NCBI GenBank assembly: GCA_013414745.1 | Contig: CP058707.1 | Location: 1,213,054-1,219,189, forward strand | Reading direction: 5' to 3' | Length of the DNA stretch: 6,136 bases | Source: Bacteroidota bacterium | GTDB taxonomy: Bacteria; Bacteroidota; Bacteroidia; Chitinophagales; Chitinophagaceae | Shown here: positions 1 to 5,918 of the stretch, piece by piece | Layout of the letters: every line of letters starts with the position of its first letter | Position numbering within the stretch: the first letter of the stretch is position 1 | Program-made: the position numbers and the translations under genes | The notes under the pieces: generated by a model | What the model was told of the DNA's origin: nothing | Database searches by the model: none | Seen by the model: only the letters and a program-made list of their open reading frames with translations

Positions 1-359
1 TACAAAAACGTTCAGGAGGCGAATGGCCAGTTTTTTAATGAGGCCCCGGCTGTCGGCATCTGTTTCCAGTGCAGTGGGTAAATCGGTGAGTTCAACACTG
101 CCGCGTTTGGTTTTGGTGGCATCCGGAAACAAATCATCCAGCATCACGCGGTCGCCAAACCAGGTGGTATCATCTTCAAAAACGAGTTCAAGCAGGTGGT
201 TGTCGTGTAATTCCACCTGTACTTCCTGACTGCTGCTACGTACCGTGCTTAACTGATACGACTGCAGCAATTCCATACCGGGATAATCGGCGGTTTTACG
301 GATGCTGCGGAGGTTCCTGATTCTTTGGCATACAAACGGAGGGTGCGGCTCTGGCTCAT
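1..359 (-). CDS. Unidentified protein, N-terminal part, runs off the left edge; apparent frameshift near codon 23
   Basis: I do not recognise this protein. The minus strand is open from the left edge up to a stop at 516-514. Within it, the stretch after an in-frame ATG at 276-274 reads MELLQSYQLSTV and later LELVFEDDTTWFGDR, which looks like genuine soluble protein with acidic and hydrophobic alternation. That ATG is probably internal. An ATG at 359-357 opens MSQSRTLRLYAKESG in another frame and hits a stop at about 250. One extra A in the AAAA run at about 295-298 would join the two frames as SVKTADYPGMELLQ, so I take 359 as the likely true start. No signal peptide or membrane segment is visible, so a cytoplasmic protein is likely. 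It is transcribed away from the PKD genes. The 3' end is outside the window, so the total length is unknown. That it is coding is fairly sure; the start and the frameshift repair are inference. Confidence 0.68.
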
Positions 360-465
360 AGGTTTCAATTTGGAACTTGAAATATACGACGCATTTTGGC
401 AAACCGAAAGGCACATTTGTGCGGGTCCGGTTCAGTGAAAGCGGGTAGCTGAAAATCAGGTATTT

Positions 466-511
466 AGGGCTTCCTGAATAAGGACTCGCCGCTTTGTTTT
501 CAGGAAGCCCT
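466..511. repeat. 13-bp perfect inverted repeat with 20-nt loop
   Basis: AGGGCTTCCTGAA at 466-478 is the exact reverse complement of TTCAGGAAGCCCT at 499-511, with a 20-nt spacer. Each arm has T-rich outer flanks, but no clean U-tract follows on either strand. It lies upstream of the leftward gene, so it could be a bidirectional terminator, a 5' UTR hairpin of that gene, or a remnant of a small repeat element. The repeat is certain; its role is not. Confidence 0.6.
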
Positions 512-718
512 ATTTACGCTGAGCGCGGTGTGGAACCCTGAGGAGTGCGACGCAACTTCGCTGAGGCGAGATACCTGCGCTGACTCCAAAAAACTTTTTT
601 ACCCTTCCACTAACGGCAGGAGTCTCTCACTCGTATTTAGTATTGAAACCAGGTTGCACATGCAATAGTAAAGACGACCGGCAGACAGTGAACGCGTGAT
701 GAATGCCGGATTTCGATC

Positions 719-726
719 TAACTTGC
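719..726 (+). promoter_or_regulatory. Candidate -7 promoter element of the first PKD gene
   Basis: TAACTTGC starts 52 nt before the ATG at 771. The same octamer starts 50 nt before the ATG of the second PKD gene (3105-3112). It is one T short of the Bacteroidota -7 consensus TAnnTTTG. No convincing TTTG -33 element sits at the expected distance in either copy. Its shared sequence and position in otherwise different leaders is the only support. Confidence 0.3.
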
Positions 727-781
727 GCCCGAAAAAGCAACCCATTTTTATATCCTTTAATACCCCAGCTATGTTAAAAAT

Positions 782-2935
782 TTGTTGATTCTCGTTGTTA
801 TGTTGCTCGGTCTGAGTGTTCAGGCCCAGCCACCTTGTAGTAATGTTTCGTATACCACTACTCAAAGTGGGAATACGGTTAGCTTTACACCCTCTCTACC
901 TCTCACCTACACCATCACCAATATTTCATGGAATTTTGGAGATGGCGGTACTTCCACTTTGGTGAGCCCATCACATACCTATGCCAATGGCGGGTATTAC
1001 ATGCCTTGTATGACTGTTTCCGGTACCATTACCGGTACTACACAAACTTTTCAATGTTCTTATTGCGATTCCATTGCCGTGAATACCATGAGTGGTCCTT
1101 GCAATGCGTCGTTTGGTTATCAGGTCGCCAGCGGGAATGTGGTGAATTTTACCAATACCAGTTCAGGCACGGGCGCATTAATGTCCAGTAGCTGGACCTT
1201 TGGCGATGGGGGTACTTCCACCCAACAAAATCCTTCACATACGTATGCCAACAATGGGTGGTACAATGTTTGTCTGACCAGTGTATTCTCTGATCCGGCA
1301 ACTGGTAGTGTCACTACTTGTGTGTATTGTGATTCGGTGTATGTGCAATCGGGAAGCAGTGGCCCTTGTATGGCAGACTTTAATTACACCGTGAATAACT
1401 GCACCGTGAATTTTACGAATTACTCCAGTGGTTCAGGAGCACTCACTTCTTGTTTATGGACCTTTGGTGATGGAGGCACATCAACAGCCTGGAATCCGAG
1501 TCATACATACAATGCCACGGGTATGTACAATGTATGTGTTACGGTGAGTTATGTGGATTCAAACAGCGGCGCCACCTCATCGTGCACCTATTGTGATTCA
1601 CTTGTATGGGTACAATGTGCGAGTGGACCTTGCTTTGCCGATTATGCCTATACCGTAAGTGGTAATATCGCATCATTTACAAACACGTCTACCGGGAATG
1701 GTACACTGACATCCACGCTATGGAATTTTGGAGATGGAAACACTTCTAATTCAACGAATCCCGTGCACACCTATGCCAATCCGGGTTGGTACAATGTATG
1801 TGTGACAGTAGTTTATGCTACCCCACTCACCACAGATACCTGTACCTATTGCGATAGTGTGTACATACAAGGTAGTGGTGGCGGACCTTGTACCCCTTCA
1901 TTTACCTATACCCAAAATAGTGCAAACACCTTAAATTTCACTAACACCTCAAGTGGCAGTGGCACTTTAACATCCAGCTTTTGGACCTTTGGCGATGGAG
2001 GCACTTCTACCCTAACCAACCCAACTCATACCTATACCACCAGTGGCTGGTTTAGTGTTTGCCTCACCGTAAGCTATGCCTATCAAGGGACTACAACAAG
2101 CTGTACCTGGTGCGATAGTGTGTACATACAAGGTAGTGGTGGCGGACCTTGTTCAGCCAACTTTACACCCAGTTATTTATCGGGGAATGCCGTTTATTTC
2201 AACAACACTTCCAGTGGCACAGGAACTGTCAGTTCATCGGTATGGACCTTCGGCGATGGTGGTACATCTACACAATTGAGTCCGATTCACACCTATGCCA
2301 ACAGTGGCTGGTACAATGTATGTCTGGTAATGGTTTATAATAGTTCAGCCGGATCAACAACCTGTACCTATTGCGATAGTATCTATATACAATCCGGAGG
2401 AAGTAGCGGTGGAAATTGTTTTGCCAATGCGGCCTTCAACCAAAGTGTGAGCGGATACACAGCCAATTTCAACAATATGAGTACCTGCACCAATTGTACT
2501 TCGGTGAGTTATGCCTGGAATTTTGGCGACGGTAGCGCCATTGCTACAGTGGCCAGTCCTAGCCATACCTACAATGCCGCTGGAAGTTACAATGTCTGTT
2601 TAATTATCACCGGATACGATTCATTGCAGGGAACTTGCAAGGACACGCTATGCAAACCCATTAATGTTGGTGCCAGCAGTGTGCAGAATGTACAAAGCAA
2701 TCTGGTTCAGGTGTATCCGAATCCGGCCCAGGAACAAATAACTGTGGTGTTGAATTCATTGCAATCCACAACCATACGTATTCTGGATGTGAGCGGAAGA
2801 GTGCAGTATCAAACAGAAGCTGATAAAGCTGCAGAGGGTATTTCGATCCCGGTGCGTCAAATGGCCAACGGACTGTACTTTATACAAGCCGAGAGCCAGG
2901 GTGAACGTTGGCATGGTAGCTTCCTGAAAAAGTAG
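782..2935 (+). CDS. Secreted seven-PKD-repeat protein with T9SS type A sorting domain
   Basis: Predicted cell-surface or extracellular protein with no catalytic motif; an adhesive or structural role is inference. The uninterrupted frame starts at TTG 782, but the true start is probably ATG 771: one extra A in the AAAAA run at 776-780 gives a signal peptide starting MLKNLLILVVMLLG and ending SVQA. ATG 800 would cut the hydrophobic core. Seven PKD-like repeats of 86-89 codons follow, starting near 830, 1097, 1364, 1628, 1886, 2147 and 2414. Each has W(N/T)FGDG, then a P-x-HTY strand, then YNVC or an equivalent. Most carry four Cys: one at the repeat start, one in NVC and two in a CxYC motif. 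The C-terminal domain (about 2681-2935) has VYPNPAQE, ILDVSGRV, GLYFIQ and ends in KK, as in T9SS type A sorting domains, which are cleaved during export and surface attachment. An intrinsic terminator follows. The family and sorting domain are sure; the ligand is unknown. Confidence 0.92.
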   Translation: MLILVVMLLGLSVQAQPPCSNVSYTTTQSGNTVSFTPSLPLTYTITNISWNFGDGGTSTLVSPSHTYANGGYYMPCMTVSGTITGTTQTFQCSYCDSIAVNTMSGPCNASFGYQVASGNVVNFTNTSSGTGALMSSSWTFGDGGTSTQQNPSHTYANNGWYNVCLTSVFSDPATGSVTTCVYCDSVYVQSGSSGPCMADFNYTVNNCTVNFTNYSSGSGALTSCLWTFGDGGTSTAWNPSHTYNATGMYNVCVTVSYVDSNSGATSSCTYCDSLVWVQCASGPCFADYAYTVSGNIASFTNTSTGNGTLTSTLWNFGDGNTSNSTNPVHTYANPGWYNVCVTVVYATPLTTDTCTYCDSVYIQGSGGGPCTPSFTYTQNSANTLNFTNTSSGSGTLTSSFWTFGDGGTSTLTNPTHTYTTSGWFSVCLTVSYAYQGTTTSCTWCDSVYIQGSGGGPCSANFTPSYLSGNAVYFNNTSSGTGTVSSSVWTFGDGGTSTQLSPIHTYANSGWYNVCLVMVYNSSAGSTTCTYCDSIYIQSGGSSGGNCFANAAFNQSVSGYTANFNNMSTCTNCTSVSYAWNFGDGSAIATVASPSHTYNAAGSYNVCLIITGYDSLQGTCKDTLCKPINVGASSVQNVQSNLVQVYPNPAQEQITVVLNSLQSTTIRILDVSGRVQYQTEADKAAEGISIPVRQMANGLYFIQAESQGERWHGSFLKK
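830..2680 (+). repeat. Seven tandem PKD-domain-coding repeats, period 258-267 bp
   Basis: The coding repeats start at about 830, 1097, 1364, 1628, 1886, 2147 and 2414, with periods of 267, 267, 264, 258, 261 and 267 bp. The best-conserved DNA encodes FGDG, HTY and CTYCDS. One exact 42-bp stretch occurs twice, at 1850-1891 and 2111-2152, across the junctions of repeats 4/5 and 5/6, exactly 87 codons apart. This indicates recent copying between neighbouring units. The last repeat differs most, with an extra CTNC insertion and CKDTLC in place of CTYC. Confidence 0.88.
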
Positions 2936-2966
2936 ACTTAGAATTGTTCATAGTTCATACTCCCCG

Positions 2967-2999
2967 AAAGCCGTCTCGAAAGAGGCGGTTTTCATTTTT
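2967..2999 (+). terminator. Intrinsic terminator of the first PKD gene
   Basis: A hairpin with arm CCGTCTC (2971-2977), a GAAA tetraloop and arm GAGGCGG (2982-2988, one G·U pair) is followed by TTTTCATTTTT. The stem extends by further A·T and G·U pairs below the arms. It lies 35 nt after the stop codon. The same hairpin follows the second PKD gene. Confidence 0.85.
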
Positions 3000-3104
3000 G
3001 GTCGGAGCAGGTTTGCCAAAGCATATTACTCGATTTTTTGAGAAATAATTTTTAGTGATTGCAACCAGAGGATTCTAAAGACCTGAGAAATGCTTAGAAA
3101 TAAG

Positions 3105-3112
3105 TAACTTGC
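3105..3112 (+). promoter_or_regulatory. Candidate -7 promoter element of the second PKD gene
   Basis: TAACTTGC, the same octamer and nearly the same distance to the ATG (50 nt) as in the first PKD gene. It lies downstream of the first gene's terminator, which fits independent transcription. A GGAG at 3117-3120 is too far from the start (about 35 nt) to be a ribosome binding site; Shine-Dalgarno motifs are usually absent in this phylum. Confidence 0.3.
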
Positions 3113-3194
3113 ACGAAGGAGTTAAAATATTAACTTCTCGAATAATTCCCAGTGATGCTGAAAAAATTATGGATACTTTTTTGTAACCTTCAGC

Positions 3195-4643
3195 TTGAAT
3201 GCACAGGCAGCACCCTGTACCAATATTTCGTTCACCACAACTCAAGTTGGAGATACGGTATCCTTCACGCCATTGCTGCCAGCCAATTACGTCCTAACTA
3301 ATATCTCCTGGAATTTTGGTGACGGAGTAGGCTCGAACCAAACCAATCCAAGCCATATTTATATTGCAACAGCACCCTATAATGTTTGCATGACCGTAAT
3401 ATATTCCACACCAACAGGCATCGACTCTTGTTGGCACTGGGAGTCTCTTTTTGTAGTTACTTCAGCAGGTCTTTGCAATGCCTCATTTAGCTATCAAACA
3501 GGTAATGGCACTATAGTTAATTTCACCAATACTAGCACCGGTACCGGAACCATGTCGAATAGCATGTGGGATTTTGGGGATGGTAGTACTAGTGTTTACA
3601 ATGTACAAAACCCGTCTCATACCTATGCCAGTGGTGGATGGTACAATGTGACTCTACAAACTTATTATTTCAATATCAATACAGGAATTTACAACTCTTG
3701 TATTTCCAATGATTCAATTTATATTCAATCTGGCCAGGGAGGCCCTTGTGCCGCTGATTTTAATTATTCGGTCAGTAACTGCACTGCCCATTTCTCAAAT
3801 TATTCGAGTGGGCCTGGAATTTTAACTTCTTGTTTGTGGGACTTTGGCGACGGGGATACTTCATCTTCCTGGAGTCCGCAGCATACTTACAATGCAACAG
3901 GAATATACAATACGTGCGTCTCGGTGAATTATCTGGACACGACAAGTGGTACGACTTCTACTTGCACCTATTGCGATTCGGTACAATGGGTACAATGTGT
4001 TAGCGTGCCCTGTTTTGCCGAGTATACTTATAATACCAGTGGCAATACATTATATTGTAACAATACTTCAGTTGGAAATGGCACAATAACTTCTTCGCAC
4101 TGGAATTTTGGAGACGGCACAACCTCAATGCTGACCAATCCAAACCATACTTATAGCAGTGCCGGTGCATATAATGTGTGTCTAACCGTTGTATATACCA
4201 CCTTGGTAGGAAGTGATACTTGTACATATTGCAATAGCATTCAGGTTGGAGGCAGCACACCCTGCCCAAATAATAATTTTAGTCATACCCAAAATGGTTC
4301 AAATACGATTAACTTCTATAGCTCTGTTGGTACAAACCCTTATTCTTGTTTTTGGACCTTCGGAGATGGTACAACCTCTACTTTTAGTTTTCCCTCTCAT
4401 ACCTATTCTCAACCGGGAACTTATATAGTGTGTTTGACTCAGGTGTTCTTTACGCCATTTGGTCTGGATACTTGTTATCATTGTGCAACTATTCAGGTAG
4501 CCGGTAGTACTGGAACTTGTACTTCTTCATTTCTTCCTCCTCCTTCGTCGACGGGTACTGTAAACTTTACGAATTCATCCTCTGGAAACGGCAACCTGGT
4601 TGCCAGTTTTGGAACTTTGGAGATGGCGCGACCTCTACATTAA
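3195..4643 (+). CDS. N-terminal fragment of the second PKD gene (repeats 1 to 6, start)
   Basis: The longest uninterrupted frame of the second PKD gene. Its apparent TTG start at 3195 lies inside the signal peptide (after FVTFS), so it is not a real start. It encodes repeats 1-5 and the first half of repeat 6. Near 4608 it leaves the PKD pattern, and its last dozen residues are out-of-frame noise. Repeats 3 and 4 match those of the upstream gene position for position (ADFNY, NYSSG, TSCLW, YNATG; then PCFA(D/E)Y). Repeats 1 and 2 lack the second Cys of CxYC, and repeat 2 also lacks the NVC Cys. Confidence 0.8.
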   Translation: MNAQAAPCTNISFTTTQVGDTVSFTPLLPANYVLTNISWNFGDGVGSNQTNPSHIYIATAPYNVCMTVIYSTPTGIDSCWHWESLFVVTSAGLCNASFSYQTGNGTIVNFTNTSTGTGTMSNSMWDFGDGSTSVYNVQNPSHTYASGGWYNVTLQTYYFNINTGIYNSCISNDSIYIQSGQGGPCAADFNYSVSNCTAHFSNYSSGPGILTSCLWDFGDGDTSSSWSPQHTYNATGIYNTCVSVNYLDTTSGTTSTCTYCDSVQWVQCVSVPCFAEYTYNTSGNTLYCNNTSVGNGTITSSHWNFGDGTTSMLTNPNHTYSSAGAYNVCLTVVYTTLVGSDTCTYCNSIQVGGSTPCPNNNFSHTQNGSNTINFYSSVGTNPYSCFWTFGDGTTSTFSFPSHTYSQPGTYIVCLTQVFFTPFGLDTCYHCATIQVAGSTGTCTSSFLPPPSSTGTVNFTNSSSGNGNLVASFGTLEMARPLH

Positions 4644-4816
4644 CTAACCCCTCCCATAATTTCTTCCTTACAGCAACGTATAATGTCTGTTTGACCTCAG
4701 TGTTCGCAACTTCGTCCAGTTCCGATACTTGTACTTATTGCGATAGTCTTTCATACACGGGGGGCCAGGTTGTATCGCTTCATTTACATTCACCCAAAGT
4801 AGCCCCAATACTATAA
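4605..4816 (+). pseudogene. Middle fragment of the second PKD gene (end of repeat 6)
   Basis: In this frame the PKD pattern resumes at once with FWNFGDGATST, then TNPSH, ATYNVCL and TCTYCDSL, up to about 4768. Beyond that the frame is noise until its stop at 4814-4816. The frame extends upstream to 4517, but that part is antisense to the PKD pattern in sense only of frame: it shows no PKD residues and should not be translated as part of the protein. Confidence 0.7.
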
Positions 4817-5286
4817 GTTGCGTAAACACTTCAGTCGGTAATGGTTATGTAACCAACGTTGTCTGGACATGGGGTGATGGTACAAGCGGTGGCAATTGGT
4901 CGACCCCTTCCCATACCTATTTAAACAGCGGGTGGTATCCTGTATGTGTGTATAATAATTATCACTATATGGGTGTACACGCATTTTGTGACTATTGTGA
5001 TACAATTTTTGTAGCACCTACTGGAAGCAATCCCAAAAATATACAAAGCAATCTGGTTCAGGTGTATCCGAATCCGGCCCAGGAGATGATTACCATTGTA
5101 CTCGATTCAGAACAGCCCACTACCGTTCGTATCCTGGATGTGAGTGGTCGGGTACAAACCCAGCTCGAAGCCGATAAAGCCGCGCAAGGTATTTCGATCC
5201 CGGTGCGTCAACTGGCGAATGGACTGTACTTTATACAAGCCGAGAGCCAGGGTGAACGTTGGCATGGTAGCTTCCTGAAAAAGTAG
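4771..5286 (+). CDS. C-terminal fragment of the second PKD gene: repeat 7 and T9SS type A sorting domain
   Basis: From TGT 4771 this frame reads CIASFTFTQ, then a variant PKD core WTWGDG, PSHTY, GWYPVC and CDYCD, and then the sorting domain (VYPNPAQE, ILDVSGRV, GLYFIQ, ending KK). ATG 4948 is merely an internal Met inside repeat 7, not a start. The sorting domain aligns without gaps to that of the upstream gene at a constant offset of 2351 bp. It directs export through the T9SS and is normally removed or exchanged at the cell surface. Confidence 0.82.
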   Translation, partial: CIASFTFTQSSPNTISCVNTSVGNGYVTNVVWTWGDGTSGGNWSTPSHTYLNSGWYPVCVYNNYHYMGVHAFCDYCDTIFVAPTGSNPKNIQSNLVQVYPNPAQEMITIVLDSEQPTTVRILDVSGRVQTQLEADKAAQGISIPVRQLANGLYFIQAESQGERWHGSFLKK

Positions 5287-5348
5287 ACTTAGAATTGTTC
5301 ATAGTTCATACTCCCCGAAAGCCGTCTCGAAAGAGGCGGTTTTCATTT
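5221..5348 (+). repeat. 128-bp exact direct repeat of 2870-2997 (gene 3' end plus terminator)
   Basis: 5221-5348 is identical to 2870-2997, covering the last 21 codons, stop, 3' UTR and terminator. A second exact block of 43 bp (5042-5084 and 2691-2733) lies at the same 2351-bp offset at the start of the sorting domain. The sequences diverge immediately after both copies (ATTTTTG against ATTTAAA). Confidence 0.93.
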
Positions 5349-5350
5349 AA
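5318..5350 (+). terminator. Intrinsic terminator of the second PKD gene
   Basis: Same CCGTCTC-GAAA-GAGGCGG hairpin as after the first PKD gene (arms 5322-5328 and 5333-5339), followed by TTTTCATTT. The terminal T-run is two bases shorter than in the upstream copy. Confidence 0.83.
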
Positions 5351-5442
5351 ACCAATTCAACTTTTAGAAGCAACTCAAGAGAACTCAATCTAACCCTGTT
5401 ATGCAGTAAAAAGTAAAATCCAAGAATGAACGTGTTCGGCCT

Positions 5443-5572
5443 TTGCTCTTTGGGCGTGAAGAAAAATTAGAAATCGGGCGCAGCCTGCTTCCGGCTGTTT
5501 GAAGCCGAAGCCGAAGCGAAGGCAAGTTTCGGAAGCAGGCCGCACGATGAGAATTTTTAGCCTAAAGAGCAA
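5443..5572. repeat. 130-bp nested palindromic element
   Basis: Four successive arm pairs are collinear. TTGCTCTTTGGGC (5443-5455) pairs with 5560-5572 with one G·U. AAAAATT (5462-5468) pairs with 5552-5558. ATCGGGCG (5473-5480) pairs with 5541-5548 with one mismatch. GCCTGCTTCCG (5483-5493) pairs perfectly with 5530-5540. Inside the loop, CGGCT (5492-5496) and AGCCG (5503-5507) can form a small alternative hairpin, and GAAGCC is repeated. It could fold as a long cruciform or RNA hairpin. From memory it resembles dispersed intergenic palindromes seen in Bacteroidota genomes; I could not search for copies. Confidence 0.7.
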
Positions 5573-5594
5573 CAGCCTTGAATTTTTGGCTCCA

Positions 5595-5616
5595 CCTTTT
5601 GTTTCAAGACAAAAGG
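5595..5616. repeat. 8-bp hairpin adjoining the palindrome
   Basis: CCTTTTGT (5595-5602) and ACAAAAGG (5609-5616) are perfect inverse copies around TTCAAG. It lies 22 bp after the large palindrome and may be part of the same element. There is no U-tract after either arm, so an ordinary terminator is unlikely. Confidence 0.55.
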
Positions 5617-5918
5617 TTGGAAATATAATACGACCAAGGTCCGACGCACGAAAACTCGGTCTGATTTTCGTTCTTGAGGGTAAAAGCGACCCAAAAAAGA
5701 ATACAGAATTTGTTGATTTACAACCTGTTCTGGCAAGTTAGTAAGACGTGAATTGGTAGATAGACAAATTCATGAAGAGGGTTATGCCAGCCAGTACCGA
5801 TGCATTCATTGTTCGCGAGGGACGAGCATTACAAAGAGTAAATCGGTAATTGGTTGGTTGTTTTCAGATCCGGAGATCGGAAAACAACTTTTACCTTGTT
5901 ATTATTATTGTGGACCAC

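Larger units (their letters stand above)
360..770. other. Intergenic region between divergent genes
   Basis: About 410 bp without a convincing gene, between the leftward gene and the first PKD gene. It contains a 13-bp inverted repeat (466-511), then a GC-rich stretch (about 517-590) with recurring GCTGAG and CTGAGG words at 518-523, 538-543 and 560-565, then AT-richer sequence leading into the first PKD gene. Promoters for both flanking genes should lie here. On the minus strand, TATATTTC at 386-379 resembles the Bacteroidota -7 element (TAnnTTTG), but no TTTG lies at the usual distance. The minus-strand reading frame at 599-865 has no protein-like features and overlaps the signal-peptide region of the PKD gene, so I do not count it. 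Confidence 0.6.
3155..5286 (+). pseudogene. Second seven-PKD-repeat T9SS-exported protein, tandem paralogue, in three frames as sequenced
   Basis: Same design as its upstream neighbour: signal peptide, seven PKD-like repeats (starting near 3213, 3471, 3744, 4008, 4260, 4515 and 4768) and a T9SS type A sorting domain (about 5032-5286). The reading frame breaks three times. First, ATG 3155 opens MLKKLWILF, but the signal-peptide end FVTFSLNAQA lies in another frame; changing the T run at 3177-3182 from 6 to 5 or 8, or the A run at 3161-3166 from 6 to 5, restores it. Second, one T is missing in the run at 4607-4610, where the expected Trp of the W-N-FGDG motif should be. Third, one base is missing near 4759-4770, in a run of six G or a GG pair. 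Across all breaks the protein pattern continues intact with no premature stop in the repaired frame. This argues for sequencing error rather than decay, so it may be a functional gene. Repeats 1 and 2 have lost some of the usual Cys. The role is inferred as surface adhesion or structure. Confidence 0.85.
5349..5918. other. Intergenic region with structured repeats and a possible gene remnant
   Basis: About 570 bp with no confident gene. Contents: AT-rich spacer (5349-5437), a nested palindrome (5443-5572), a short hairpin (5595-5616) and then about 300 bp of unassigned sequence. In that last part the plus strand is open from 5717 to a TGA at 5933-5935 and reads residues such as GKLVRREL, YRCIHC and a final CYYYC, a Cys spacing that could bind zinc. 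No ATG starts it. The plus frame at 5499-5741 begins at a TTG inside the palindrome and is not convincing by itself. One extra T at 5717-5719 would join it to the Cys-rich frame, so a decayed or mis-sequenced small gene is possible but unproven. Confidence 0.5.

Noticed and set aside
23..229. Plus-strand frame rich in Ser
   Set aside because: It is antisense to the protein-like minus-strand frame at the left edge; low-complexity Ser content is typical of a shadow frame.
751..760. TATCCTTTAA as the promoter of the first PKD gene
   Set aside because: Too close to the ATG at 771, not matching TAnnTTTG, and not shared with the second gene.
800..802. ATG 800 as the start of the first PKD gene
   Set aside because: It would remove the basic and half of the hydrophobic part of the signal peptide; ATG 771 with one added A gives a complete one.
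599..865. Minus-strand frame of 88 codons before the first PKD gene
   Set aside because: It overlaps the signal-peptide region of the PKD gene and shows no domain-like pattern.
830..5028. CRISPR-like or satellite array
   Set aside because: The regular periodicity (about 258-267 bp) is coding and is explained by PKD domains; there is no short repeat-spacer structure.
5499..5741. Small basic protein of 80 codons
   Set aside because: It starts at TTG inside a palindrome, and about half of it is translated from inverted repeats; no independent sign of coding.
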